From: Latrodectus hesperus
Lineage: Eukaryota; Arthropoda; Arachnida; Araneae; Theridiidae
Assembly (NCBI GenBank): GCA_037975125.1
Contig: CM075857.1
Location: 76,093,345-76,157,344, forward strand
Reading direction: 5' to 3'
DNA: 64,000 bases
This document shows, in pieces, positions 38,058 to 54,939 of this stretch; the stretch's first letter is position 1, and the number at the start of each line of letters is the position of its first letter. Under the pieces are notes generated by a model, which worked only from the letters and a program-made list of their open reading frames with translations, searched no databases and had not been told where the DNA came from. Both the position numbers and the translations under genes were made by a program.

Positions 38058-38136
38058 TATACTAACCAAATCACCAAATTAACCAAATCAGGAGAATTAG
38101 AGGGATGATTTAATCCCTCTAATTCTCCTGATTTGG
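38058..38136. repeat. Fold-back palindrome at the break of a mariner relic
   Basis: Arm 38083-38105 is the perfect 23-base reverse complement of 38114-38136, with an 8-base spacer (tgatttaa). Left of the first arm, accaaatca-type units are reiterated (38064-38090), echoing the tandem copies in the hAT insertion. The right arm is genuine mariner coding sequence. Confidence 0.92.
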
Positions 38137-38313
38137 ATCCCTGCTACTACTACCTATTTTCAGATCTAAAAATTGCTTCAGAGAAAGGAATTCAACTCTA
38201 AAGAAGAATTGATTAATGAAGGCAAAACCTGTTTGGATGATAAAGATAAATCAGTTCAATCAAATAAAGAATTAAAATGTTATAAAAGTATCGAAATGAA
38301 TACATCACTCTAG
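38127..38313 (+). pseudogene. mariner-family transposase, C-terminal relic
   Basis: The plus-strand frame reads NSPDLDPCYYYLFSDLK (38121-38171). This corresponds to the SPDLAPxDYYLF region of mariner transposases; the catalytic Asp position appears as Tyr. After a frameshift near 38200 it continues KEELINEGKTCLDDKDKS and ends with a stop at 38311. The N-terminal four-fifths is missing: the sequence to the left is the inverted copy of this fragment's own start. Confidence 0.78.
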
Positions 38314-38529
38314 AAAGGTACTATGTTGATAGCTAAAGTCGAATTTTATCCAAAACTTACTGTTTTATTAGTTATCTATCATACGAACTTGTTAAATGAT
38401 GTGTTATACATAAGTTTTTCCCATTCATCTACATCCTTATCTCTCATGTCTATAAAATTAAAACATTTTTGTTTTGATTTTACTTGTATGTCACACTGCA
38501 TTATTTTTGTACACGATGTCTAGTTCAAA

Positions 38530-39179
38530 AAATTATTTAAATACAAGCAAATAAAACCAGAAAATGAAACTCATTTAAAAATAATTCATTTTAATACTTT
38601 TAACTCATGAATATTTTAATTGAGAGTTTTATAAAAAAAATTTATAAAACTATTTTACCAAAAGGTATATTCATATAACTTCAATTTGAAATTCTATATT
38701 AGTTTAAACTGGCCAATATGGATTTATAAAAAAGACTCATTGGTTAGACACACTAACTTGCCTACTCTTTAATTTTTTCCCCAAAATATTGCCAAGGACT
38801 CTTCAATCAATTCTAAATTAACAATTTTTCCCAAATCTGTGAAAATTTTTGCATTTGAAGATGATAATCGTCATGATCGCCCGGACATTAGATCACATTT
38901 CTTTCCTAGGAAAGTCAAATGAAGAAAATACATAATATTAACTAAATTAAAACTAACTATATGACGACTACTAATTTTGATAAGACATATCCTGAGATAG
39001 GAGACTAAAAATTTCATGTAGTTAATAGTTTTACCTAGCTGTGCTCTGAGTTAAATACTATAAATGACTTAACACTTATACGTAACAGTGTTACTGCTGG
39101 TAGCAAATGTTTCGATGGAATACATAGGTATTAAACGTCTAGTCTGATTATCATGAAAACAAAATAACTACTCTTTAGA
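38530..39179. other. AT-rich DNA, no gene seen
   Basis: No feature recognised. Confidence 0.5.
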
Positions 39180-39620
39180 ACTTTGATAAGACCCATAACC
39201 TCATATGCTGTTGAAATACGGGCGATGACAAAAAGTGATAAAGAAGTCCAAGTAGTTTTTAAAAGAAAGATACTGCGAAGTATTTTGGAAGGAGTAAAAT
39301 GTAATGATGCATGGAGAAGAAGAACGAATTCGGAGCTCTATAAACTATATAAAGAGCCTTGTGAAATAATATTTATGTCAACCCAAGGTTTGAAATGGGA
39401 AGCGCACTTGATTAGGATGAAGTATGGTCGAGCCATCAAAAAGATCTTCGATACTAAACAAACTGGATCCCGAAAAAGGGGAAAATCAAAAACCAAGTGA
39501 ATCGAATGTCTCGAAACGGATCTGAAGATTCTGAAAATAAAAAATTGGAAGATTCTATCAAAGCAGAGGGTAGTCAGGAAATAAACTTTGTGGAAGGCCA
39601 TAGTCCAGCCTGAGAATATG
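39180..39620 (+). pseudogene. 3' end of an RTE-type non-LTR retrotransposon
   Basis: The plus-strand frame begins with IRPITSYAVEIRAMTKSD, then VFKRKILRSI, WRRRTNSELYKLYKEP, GLKWEAHLIRM and TGSRKRGKSKTK, with a stop at 39500 followed by more in-frame homologous sequence (IECLETDLKILKIKNW). It is the same protein region as the minus-strand relic at 20020-20465 but much diverged from it. The copy is 5'-truncated and dead. Confidence 0.85.
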
Positions 39621-39679
39621 GAAAGAAATATACAATTATTTGCTATTAAATGACCAACAAAGATTACCATAAATCATCA

Positions 39680-40310
39680 CCAAAAAACAATTTTTTATTT
39701 CAGTAATCAGTTTATACAGCTATATCATTTGCACATTATTAATACACTTTCTGTTGTTAAAAATCATATTTCTGAGCTTTAATTTCAAATCAAAATTAAA
39801 ATTTTATTTCAAACTAAAAATCATTGCATAAAGTATTACATAAATGTAAATTCTATATTTCACTAAAAAATACTTACTAGTGCTTTAATTATGCTGGATA
39901 AAAACAATGAAAAATTAATTTTGGATGTTTTACTTTGGAAATAATTTTAATAATAATAATTTTTGGTTTAACTTATTCCATTATAATGTGATATAAAGTC
40001 AGAATTGAAAGCAAGTTCTTATACAATCGAATCTATTTTACTTAAAATCTTGGATACTATCAAAGTAAATACATGTTTACTAGATTTCGCTCTTTTTTAT
40101 CACTCTAATCTTCATAAAATTTAGCAGTAAATATTTCAAATAATTTAAAATATGCGTTTTCTAAAGTGAAATAAACTATTTAATCTCTCATATTTATAAC
40201 TTTGAGTCCGTATAGTGGATAGATTAACAATCAAAACCCGTTTTAGGTGTTTTCAACTTTCATCGCGTTTAATTGCCTTTCTGAAGAACAACTCCTAAGT
40301 ATTATGCCAT
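39680..40310. other. AT-rich DNA, no gene seen
   Basis: No feature recognised. Confidence 0.5.
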
Positions 40311-40790
40311 ATTTAACTATCGTAAGAAAGAAAACCAGACAACTCTCCCAATAAACTCCACTCAAACAGATATATATGCAGGAAAATCAGAAAGGCAATA
40401 CCCATCTTCCGGTGTTGTACATTGACTTGGATTGAACAGTTCATGGGTAAAATCCTAGGAAAGCCCACATCCTTGGCAACAAACTGAAAAAAAGCGCCAA
40501 GCCAGAACAAAACTCCAAAAATTGTTGGGTTTACCATATTTAGTGTATCGAAGTAGGGTTATCAAGATTGGCGCTAACCCCAATTATTTCCAACCAAAAT
40601 CTTTAACTCATAAAATGTGGGCTCTGCTAGGATCCAACCCAATTCACGATAATTTTATTCACTCTACATACATAATCCTTTATCCAGACAATGAATTAGT
40701 AAAATATGCGCTTCTTTGTCCTCATGCATGGAGGTCAGCTATTGTAATATTTACAACTAAAGAGCAATTCATTTACAAAATCTAATTATT
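40311..40790. other. Balanced-composition segment, unclassified
   Basis: About 480 bases of higher GC with a 74-codon minus-strand frame (40537-40313; hydrophobic, containing FGVLFWLGAFFQFVAKD) and an 87-codon plus-strand frame. No splice-site pair or family motif makes either convincing. Most likely an old repeat. Confidence 0.25.
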
Positions 40791-40883
40791 GTTATATATT
40801 TTTATTTTTAACTTATCATATATGCAATTTTCATCTTATTTTGCACAAGAACTAAATTTTAGTTAAACGAATGTTAACATCTG

Positions 40884-40965
40884 GAACCGTGATAGTCTGA
40901 TGGAAAAAGACGTTATTCTCTTGCCACGGGTTAACGGGTTCAATACCTAACATAACCGAGAGCTA
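40884..40965 (+). repeat. tRNA-like SINE head
   Basis: A degenerate A-box (tagtctgatgga) lies about 45 bases before an exact B-box match (ggttcaatacc). The downstream body is not recognised. Confidence 0.42.
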
Positions 40966-41159
40966 TCAATACTATAGTCTTTGATTAAGTCTATGAATGT
41001 CATAATTTCTGTAAATTTCAATGCATTTCCATTGGCGTAGAGTAAGAACGAAAACTGCCATCTCAGATATCGACTTCGTCAAGTGATCGTGATTTAAAAA
41101 TGCATACAAACTAGTTGACTGCGTTTAGCGACCTTGGTTAGTAGACATAAATATCCGAA

Positions 41160-41840
41160 AACATATTGCAATAATTTAAGCTTGTTTTAATAATGTTTAC
41201 ATTTTAATTTTTTTATTTATTTATTTATTGGGTTACACTGAAACTAACTCAATGATAAAAAAATTTAAATGAAATTGAAAATAACGATTTTTGCAGAGTC
41301 TACTTTATCTAAATGTATGCCTATTTTTCCAATTTCTATAACTTACATTACGAATGAAATGAATGCAGTTTAAATAATTTTGTTTTAAAATGCTTATTAA
41401 TAAGTCATTTGAAATGTCACCATTATTTTTAAGGGAATAAGAGCTTTCAATGTGGCATTATAAAATATTGTTATTAATCAAGCTGCAAAATAATATTTAA
41501 TTTGAATAACTTCAATAACATCAAAATTAAAATTGAAAAAAAAATGTTTTTGAAGATTTTATTAGTAAAATAATTAGTAGACATTTTTTTTAAAATTATA
41601 ACCTGCAGTTTTATCATATTATCTTCTAAAAGCATTCAATTAATCGTAGGAGGGAACTAAAAGCAGAAAAACAGCAAAATCTGCTAAATTGTAAAATATT
41701 ATCTTTTCTCCAAAAAAAAAAAAAAAAAAGCTTTCAGATAGTACTATTTTTAGAAACCCTTAATCGAAAATAATGCACAACGATTCCGTGCAACTAATTT
41801 AATGTAAAAAAGGAAATTCAATAAAGTGAGCGCTTTACAA
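41160..41840. other. AT-rich DNA, no gene seen
   Basis: Contains an A-run at about 41713-41729. Confidence 0.5.
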
Positions 41841-41859
41841 TTTCCATCTTAATGCTGTG

Positions 41860-42080
41860 TACTTAAGTGGTGGCTTAATGAATGAATCGGATGCCTGTCT
41901 CGATCAGCTCTCAGAAGGCACTCACTACGAAGTACGACAATAGAAGAAGATGCACGGTTGCTAGGGACGTTGGAAAATGCTTTCAACAACCCAGGGAGGG
42001 GCAGGAAAACTCATCCTTGGCAACAAAGAGGCATTTCAATGGGGCTCATGCTGCATTTTTTTTTTTTTTTAAGTGGGCAT
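41860..42080. other. Balanced-composition segment followed by a T-run, unclassified
   Basis: About 200 bases of higher GC end in a run of about 14 T (42057-42070). A 74-codon plus frame shows no motif. It may be a reverse-inserted retroposed fragment or SINE, but no boxes are recognisable. Confidence 0.25.
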
Positions 42081-42089
42081 GTCTTTTGA

Positions 42090-43063
<974 letters not shown>

Positions 43064-43398
43064 TATATGCATAAAGAAGTATTTACGATTTTTTTATTCT
43101 TTGATTTATTCGATTTATTTTAAATTTAAATAAATATCATAATTTAATCTCATAAATTAAAAATAATATTAAGTCTTGGATCACTTTAAAAATATATGGA
43201 AAACTATATAAATACCATTTCCAATATACATCGATAAAATTGAACCTGAAATGTGAATATGTGAATTAAAGTGAAATATGAATTAAGTATTTCGCAATAT
43301 TTTGAATTCAATCCGATTTCATTTCTTGCATTTTGTTACTTTTCCAAAACAGTGCATATTATTATTATGTACTGAATATATTTTGTGCAAATATTCTC

Positions 43399-46381
<2,983 letters not shown>

Positions 46382-46840
46382 CGGTGACCTTGCAAAGGCT
46401 GCCGCCAGTAATCCTTTGAACCCGGAAGATCGCATGGCACTAACACCATCAGAGATCTCTTCCATTACTAAACAACTTTCTTCTAAAACCTGGGCTGACC
46501 CTCCTGCTCATCCTTGGTACTTCCAAAGACATCCTGGAGCCGCCACAACATTTAAGGGCTCCAGAGTACATCAGACAACACTGTCTCGACTTTCTACTGG
46601 CCACTTGAAGTGTATGATCTTTGAGGACGGTGAAAGAAAACACCCAACATCCCCCAAGAGCGACAATGCACCGTTTTGCCCACAACACATCTTGAAGTGC
46701 TTGGGGTTTTCTCGTGAGGAGGCGGTGAAAAGTCCACATCTGCTTTTGGACTTTTTGGCTGTCTTTGATCTCATGGATCTGGTCTAGTTTCACTAGACCA
46801 GATGGGAATTAGTCCCACCACCCCACCACATTTTACGGTA
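46382..46840 (+). pseudogene. 3' end of a LINE with an RNase-H-side C-terminus
   Basis: The frame opens at GDLAKAAASNPLNPEDRM, the end of an RNase H domain (the D-x-LAK helix). It continues through HPWYFQRHPGAA, QTTLSRLSTGHLKC, and a degraded zinc-finger-like CPQHILKCLGFSREE, to LLLDFLAVFDLMDLV and a stop at 46785-46787. The short 3' UTR contains agtcccaccaccccacca. This architecture (RNase H after the polymerase, then a Cys/His tail) is that of I/Jockey-like LINEs of arthropods. The 5' truncation is abrupt at 46382. The frame has no internal stop, so this insertion is younger than the RTE relics. Confidence 0.82.
46777..46803. repeat. Small palindrome at the LINE stop codon
   Basis: Arms atctggtctagt (46777-46788) and actagaccagat (46792-46803) around ttc. 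Confidence 0.9.
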
Positions 46841-46849
46841 CATTTTTCT

Positions 46850-47879
46850 TGTACTTGATGAAATAAAATAACTATTTGAGAGAATGAACACCTCACTAAT
46901 AAAGAACAGTTTAAATAGGGTTAAATCACATTTAACATTAGTTGAAAAGGAATACGCTTGGCGAAAATATGAAATACAATTAAATGTTCCTTAAGTGGTT
47001 TAGAAAATTATTAGTTTTGTGTCTATATGATGTTCCTTTATACTACCTTTGAGTAGCTGTAAATTGTTATGATGTATGCACTTAAAAATATCAATTCTTA
47101 TTTCATTACTACCATGTTATTTCTTTTCAACTAATACTGAATTTTTATATAATAATAAAAAATATTTCTTACAGCATCATAATTGCTATTTTTTATTTGT
47201 TTGAGATAAAATCCTAGACATTTTGTAACTTGAAAAATAAAAAAATAAAATAAATTTAGCTGGGATCATGCAGTCTTAACTTATCTTATTGTGATTATCA
47301 TTTATTTGTACAAATTGTATAAAACCTCGAAGATAACATTTCATAATGAAAGGGTAAATAAAGTATTTGTCCTATATTTGGAACTAAAATTAAATTACTA
47401 AGGAATCTATGAGGAAAATTGTGTTTCAGTAAACAAAACGATTTTTTTTTTTTTGCATAAATATATAAATTAAGACAAAAAACATTTTTTCAACCAAACG
47501 GTGTAAAGTGCTAACATTTACATGTTTTTGATTGTTCTATTCAATTTAGTTTTTAATTCCTTATAATATTTTAAAATAATTTTTTATATTTACATTTTAA
47601 TAAAAAAATAATTTTAAAATTGATTAAGGATACTCTTGAAAGATATATTTTCAAATGATTTGCAATTCATGAAAAAAAAATTAAGGAATTTCCTTTGGTT
47701 CTGATAAACATAACGATTCCAAATATCTCTCTTATTTTTCTAATACTGTCCGAAATTGCAAATAGTAATAGTATGATCTTTTCCATAGAATCATTTTAAT
47801 TATCAGTCCTGCACTGAAGAGAAAAAAAATGCGACCCCCATTTTCTTTTCTTTAATTAATTCCTGTCTACTTTTCAACA
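46850..47879. other. AT-rich DNA, no gene seen
   Basis: No feature recognised. Confidence 0.5.
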
Positions 47880-48420
47880 AACTGTCAAGACTGCCATTAA
47901 ATGAGCAAGAGAAGAAAGACCAGAAGGGTTGTTAGAAGGGTAGCGGGCCGGCAAATGTCCCTAAGGCATTCGGCGAAATGTTCACTCTTGCATTCTGGAA
48001 GGGATGTACTCTGTTTCGTTTTACACCCCTTTTCGTTCTGAGCGACAGATTGAGACACGGATAGGAAATGAAAATCTTGGGGAAGCGAGCGAAGGAGAGA
48101 GAAAACCGAAGCAGAAAATTTCATAAGCCATCCGCGCTCTGCCGAAAGAGAGCCTCTTGGCCCTTTAATTTCCATTTCTCAGTTCATTTGAGATCATCCC
48201 TTTCCCGCTGCCATCACCCGCGGTGATGACCTCCCCCCCCCTTTGCACCCGGTTCTCCCCATCCCCAGATATTTCAATTCGAGGAGAAGCTAAAGGAGGA
48301 TATAGCAGCAGAATGTGCGTTTCAATTTGGATATCTGCTTGAGACAGTTTCCCATCGCCTTTTCTCAGCCGTGGAGATTATTCTGTAACTCCCAGTCTGT
48401 TTTCTCCGAGCTTGATGTGT
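47880..48420. other. GC-richer island, candidate exon or regulatory region
   Basis: Composition rises sharply for about 540 bases. It contains a C-run (about 48231-48241), an acceptor-like cccatccccag at about 48268, and behind it an open stretch reading FQFEEKLKEDIAAECAFQFG and on to a stop about 40 codons later. On the minus strand a 92-codon frame (48175-47897) begins MEIKGPRGSLSAERGWLMK and ends in a Leu-rich tail. Neither frame has a motif I know, so I do not call a gene. Confidence 0.4.
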
Positions 48421-51420
48421 AATTTCCTGTTTCGTTTTATCGCCACGGCGTTAACTAAATTAATTGGTGTGATATTATCATTTAATAGAGAGCTCAGTCG
48501 CTCATTTGGAAACTGTTAGTAAATCTTTGGCATCTGATACGAACAAGTATGTGGCTCTTGTATTTGAAACCGAGATAAATGAATAATTAAATCGTTCGAA
48601 TCTTTCATTACGAATAACAAAATAATATATTTTCAAACAGTTTTAAAATGGGTATAAAAACAGTGAATCATGAAGAATTTGTGCTTAATACTTCAATTAT
48701 TTACTTTTTTTAAATAATGAACGTGACTATATTATATTTTGAATGTTTGTTCTAAAATTTATAATGTTGCATGCCATGCATATATTTTTAATCTTCGTAA
48801 ATTGTCGTTTACTTTTGAGTAGCATTATTGAGAAAGAGCCTCTAAATTATTAGGTTTGACAATGAATAGTAGTTTAATATCAAAAACGATATCTAAGTAT
48901 AGGTTTCAAGTTTACAGGCTTCTATGTGTAACTTTAAAATAACGTAATCATTACAATCATTTACAAAAGTTCTTAATTATTTTCACTACAACCATATAAT
49001 AGCATTCCTTTCTCATATAATAGTTAAAACTCATGTTAAATTCATGGAATTTTCTCAAATATGTTTTTATGCCAAGAAAAATTAATTACGGCTAATAATT
49101 CAACAAGACTCCAAAAGAATGAGTAATCTTAGAAGATATAAAAGTAATTTATATTTCTAATTATAAAATTTTATACTATTTTTTAAAGTTCTACAAAAAA
49201 AGACAAATAAAAATTAAATATTTGTAAAGAATCTTTAAAATTTATAAATTAAAAATAATTAATTTTCATTTTAATCTTTAAATATTAAAATTTATAAATT
49301 AAAATAAAATTAAAAAATTTTTAAAAATCTTTAAAATTTAGGATTTTAAATTTGTGTCTGATTAATATTTTACATTAAAAGTAAAAGTTAATTCTAATAT
49401 ATAAAAATAACAGCAATTGATTAGCACAGTTTGAGACATATTATAATTTATTAGTCTAGATTAGTTAGATAGTGATAGCAATTGATTAGACGTATTATAT
49501 ACATAAGCTAATGTATTACTCAAGTGTTAAGATGGAATCTTCAGCCTTTTATTCAACAGAAAGTTTGATATTCGACTGAATTTCTTAAGAAAAAAGCATT
49601 TGAACTCCAAGATTTTTAAACTGGTAAGTTACTTTTAATTAAGAAAACTAATAAAATTTACTGAAATCCGTATCTTCACTCAAAAATATTATTATAAATT
49701 CATTTTCTAATAAGACAATTAACATCACAAAGGTAAAATAGCAATTCTATGATTAAAATTCATCAAATGTGACGAATTTATTGTCTTCTCTGATATAATC
49801 AAATTGCTAAGGATAATTATCATTAATTTTATTGCCATTAATTTGTTACTGGGTACTGTTTATGTTAGTTATTTTATAAACAGTTGTACATTTTTCGATT
49901 CAGTTTCTCAATTATTAGAAATGTTACTTTTTTATTTCAATTTGAAAACCAATATTTAGGAATTTGTTCTAATAAAAATGTAACAGATAGATATACAATA
50001 TTCTTCATTTATTTAATCAACATTCACTAACTTTTAAGGTTTTATTTACAACAGTATAATTACATCTTGAAATGTTTATAAGCAGAAAGTATTTTATTTC
50101 AATTACAAAACTTTTTAACAAAGGTAATTTGACGAATAAATGACTAACATTTTCATGCCAATTTGAATTCAAATATATATTTTTTATGGTAATGCATTTT
50201 TGAGATACCCAGAAAGTAGTATATAATGAAACACGTTAAAATTCATCAACTTTTACATGGATACGAAATATTTAAAAAAATTATTTTAAATAAACTAAAT
50301 GCCGAAAGTATATTTTAGTTTAATTTTTAATTATTTAAGTATGTTTTGTGAAAAAAATTGCCAGATTTTCATAAATTCTCTCATCGAATGCCAAAGATAT
50401 AAAAGTTTATAAATAATGTTCTTTATAATATTTCTCTTTAATTTGAAAAAATGAATTATGCCCAAACATGTGCGGAGATTCTATTATACAGTTCTTGTGT
50501 AGAATAATTCCTAAAAGATAAGTTTATTGTGTAAAGCTCCAAATACAGGTTAAAATAATTCCTACGTAGCTTAAATTAATAAAAAGTATTTTTATGAACA
50601 ATTTCCGAGAGAAATGTGTGAATATAGTGTATGAGTATAAAGTAGAGATTGCCGAAAGATAATTTTTATTGATTAAGATTGATTAGATTATTAAGATTTT
50701 TATTGTAAAAGATAAACAATGGTCACTTAAGTATCAGACGGTTAGAAAAAGATTTTTACGACACTTAGGATACAGATTATGTGTGACCTAATTCTATAAT
50801 TTTAACAAACTTTTATTTTTCAAATCCAAAATATTGCTGAAAATATTTCTTTTCAAACTTTACTTCATTTCAATTTATTGTTAAAGCAAATTAATAAAAA
50901 ATTATTTCATATAAATTTTTTCTTTCTAATATACAGAACCATTTTTATCATGCAAAATACTTGAAGTTTTTCCAATGTACACATTTTAAAAATACGCTTA
51001 ACTTAATTTAAAAAAATCAGTCAATATGAAAAAGATTTTTGGAATGTTATTAACAAATAACAACGTATATATTTGCAATTTGTCAACTTCAATGCAGTCA
51101 AGAATTATATTTTTCTTTTGCGCACTGTGATCATATGCATTTCTAGTTAATATTTTTTTTAACTTTCTATCAATATAGGTTATATTTTTTAAATAAAACT
51201 TCATTACTAAGGATTACAATTTTTTAAAGTAAATAATTTTGTAAAATATGAATTTATAGGATCAAAAGTACTTAGACAGTTTCTTAATGGAAATCATAAA
51301 TATGATACAGGGGCCTAATCTGTCAAATATACATCACAATATACTTAGTAAGTTTATTGCACTGAGATCTAAATTATCTTTAAAATTTTGCAATTTATTC
51401 AGTATAACTCCAACAGATTT
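48421..51420. other. AT-rich DNA, no gene seen
   Basis: No feature recognised. Confidence 0.5.
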
Positions 51421-51660
51421 CTCGCCAAATCTGAAGTCCTTTGTTTTGGTTATAGTGTTGCCGTTTTCCCTTTGGTGTTGCTAGTTTGAATTTTTGTTGC
51501 TTTTTGAATTTTTTTGTTGGCAGATTTGCTTTTTTTCTCTTATTTTATGTCATTTTTACATCATATATATGGTTTTTTAAGCGGTAACAGAGTTTGAATT
51601 GCTTGGCAGTGAAAAAAATTAGCAAAGGTCGCCAGTTGGGGGATATACCCTACTAGTTCC
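51421..51660. other. T/G-rich segment with local repeats, unclassified
   Basis: Contains repeated ttgttgctttttgaattttt-like units (about 51494-51525) and a balanced tail around gccagttgggggatatacc. Possible fragment of an old transposon. Confidence 0.25.
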
Positions 51661-54600
51661 TATAATCTTTTTTACATTTCCATCCAGTTCCTATTTAGTT
51701 TATCAAAGTAAATTATATTGGAAAAAAAGAACAAAACAATGGATATAGAATATACTTCTAATTTGAATAAATATTATTTTTAACAAATTCATAAAATTTT
51801 ATGAAAAAAAAATAAAACTTTACATGTTTAAAGAAAGAATTAGAAAATTCAATCTAAATATTTTGACATGCAATAATTTTTAACTTAAATTATTCATTTG
51901 TCTATAAATTGGAATAAAAATGACTCCTTCAATTCCACATATATTATTTAATTGTTAAATTACGAAGTATATTGATGACTGAACACTCATAAAAAAAAAA
52001 CTTAATTCAATTTTTGGAAGCTTCGTTAATCATTTGTCATTGCATTCAATCCCTTTACAATGTGCTCCAGCTAGTTAACAACAAGCGTTACTTTTTTGTA
52101 TTCACCCACATAAAATATCTCTTTTATTATTTAAAAAAATGGCTTGTAATTCATTTTCACCGCTTAAAAATATAAAATATTAAAATTGGAATCTTGTAGC
52201 ATTTATAATTATCCGTAATTACATGCTACAAACTCTCTCTAATTTTAATATATTAACTACCATTCACGCCCATTATTTTCTCATTCATCTTTTCAATTAT
52301 AAAATGAGATAAATCATGGTAGAAATATTTTCCGCTCTAGAATATTCAGTAGATTAATTAAGACTAAGCCATGCAGTTTCAATTTTAATATTGCTTGGTG
52401 ATATCTGTTATGTTAGTCACAATATTTAAGTTATTCAAATCATTCATTATTACAACGTGGAATAATACTCTTGTAAAAGGAATTATAATAACCCATAATA
52501 ACGTTAGTTGGATGCTGTAAAAAAATCATGATATTGTTAAAAAATTAAGTTTCAGTATTTTTTTTTTCATTATTACTAGAAATTCCTTATACATTCCTTA
52601 AGTTTTCTTATACTTGAGGCCGTATGGTCTTTAATCAAAGTATTTTGCTTTCAAATTTCTTATGCAATTTTTTACTCTTCTGTTTATGTGAAATAAATTA
52701 TTTAACATACAATTAGAAATATATATTATGAAAATAATATCATAAAAATGTAAAAAAAAAATTTAAAAAAGAAATTAAATTTGTATGGAGATATCAAATT
52801 ACAATAAAAAGCGTATTATCACCACTTATATTAAACGCGTATCTATCAAGAGTAAATCGTTTCTTTAAGCATCTAAAATATAAAATCGTGCTCAATACTT
52901 AAAAGATTAATGAGTAAAATTAATTTAAAACATCAAGTATCTTTATGTAAAAAATGAACAAACGAACTACGCATATTTAAGATAAATGACTGTTAATTAA
53001 ATTGAAAATTATATTTAATACAAATTTAACTAACATGATTTTAAAAATATGATCTGAATTAAAACAAAAAATTCAATATTTAGATTCAATGAAAATATTA
53101 AATAAAATTTCATTTGAACTTATCAAAGTGAAGTAAACATCACTGTTTAACAAACTATTTCTAGAAGTCTTATCTTTTTATTTAAAGAAATTGTGACAAT
53201 TTAGGAGCTACGTTATGTATAATTTCTTTAACTTCAAATCGTGAACTAGAAGCAAATAGTACCGTTTTCTTCCTAATGCAAAATAATATATAATAAATTC
53301 ATAGTATTTCCTCATTCTAAGTCAGTTAAGATATCATATTTAAGAAAAATTTAATAGTTCCATAATTTTTATAAAACGTTAATACTGAATGGTTATCTAA
53401 TATAAGTGTGCGATGATCCTTTTTTTTTAATAATTAGTTCAAATTTTTATCCATATTAACACTCATATTTCCACTATTGAATTACTTTCTCAATTTAACA
53501 ATTCATCTAAACTATATGAATAAATGTTTCAAATAAATAAGGAAAAATCAGTTTATATTTGTCAAATTTTGAACTTTAAAATGTTTGAAATATATACTTT
53601 ATATGCTTACGATTTAAATATTTCTGTTCATTTTCATCAATTAATAATGAATTTAAAGTTTAATTTTTGAAATATGATTAAATAATTATGTTTTTAATAA
53701 TATCTATAAAAGTCTACTCAATAGTTTCGAGAAATTACTAACACCGAATCTCGTGTATTATTTGATAAAAACTAAAAAGTTTGTCATGATATATTTATTG
53801 ATGAAAGCATTCTATGCTAAATTTTTAATCTCTACATTTATCCCTAATGATGAAAAAAAAATTTATGATTTGGACATGAATAAATTATTACCATTAATTT
53901 AATGAGGATAAATAAAAAGTATTTAAATTGAAATGAGATAACATTTTGAAACAATATTGTCCAATTTTTATTCATTTTTGTAATTTAATCCTGATAAAGA
54001 GCAAATAGTTTTCATAAAAAAATTTAATAATGAAATCAAATAATTTGAGCTAAAGTTTATGTAAGATAAAACATATTTCTTTACATTCGACATGTAAAAC
54101 GTTTCAATCCTTTTATTTCAATGAGCAATACCCAATTTAAAAATTTTTTTAGTTTGTTATTGTTACTAAATTTAAACTATATTTTATAAAAATAACATTT
54201 TTTTCAGAGAATCCATTTACCAAAATAAAAATGAAATCTATTAAAATTCAATTTTTATCATGTAGTATGTGTATGTAAAAAAGGAGCATATCTTTCAAAG
54301 TCATATTATTAGTTTCAGATTATATGAAGTATTTAATTAAATGTATTTTATTATAAGTTGTTTCTCTCACTTTCTCCTAAATTTGCTTGATAAGTATTTT
54401 TATAATATTGTATATTAGACTGTTATGCGTGAATAGTGTAAAATTTGTAAAAGAGTGCGATAAATTTCTTATCACTCATTCCTTATTTGCTATGGTTAGT
54501 TAAGTATTGCCTTTGGAATTTACTTATAACTAATAGTTGTACGATTCATTTTAATACATAATCTGAATGAGAATATTAAGTATTTCGTTATTTTGATTTT

Positions 54601-54939
54601 TAAATAACATAAAAAGTAAGACAATAGATTTAATTCGAAAAAAGATTATAATTGGAAAAAAAATGTAGTATTAATATTTTCCATAAAATTTTTTGGAATT
54701 ATAAATCAATTCAGGATTATTTTAGCAAAAAGAAAGAAAAAAAATGAATCCAGAAATAAGTAAAGGCAATAATTCAAACCCAAAAGCACTTTTTCCCAGA
54801 AGATTCAAAACTTCATATGTATATGCATGCCTTAGCAGAAGTTATAAAAGTTGTCTCTTTCTAGTTTTAAGTCCAAAGAGTTGTTTTAACTAAAGACGCA
54901 GCTTTCGAAAGAAAAAATAATAATAAAAGACGTGTGAAA
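51661..54939. other. AT-rich DNA, no gene seen
   Basis: No feature recognised. Confidence 0.5.

Noticed and set aside
46449..46793. A 114-codon minus-strand frame
   Set aside because: Antisense to the LINE C-terminus, which has clear family motifs on plus.
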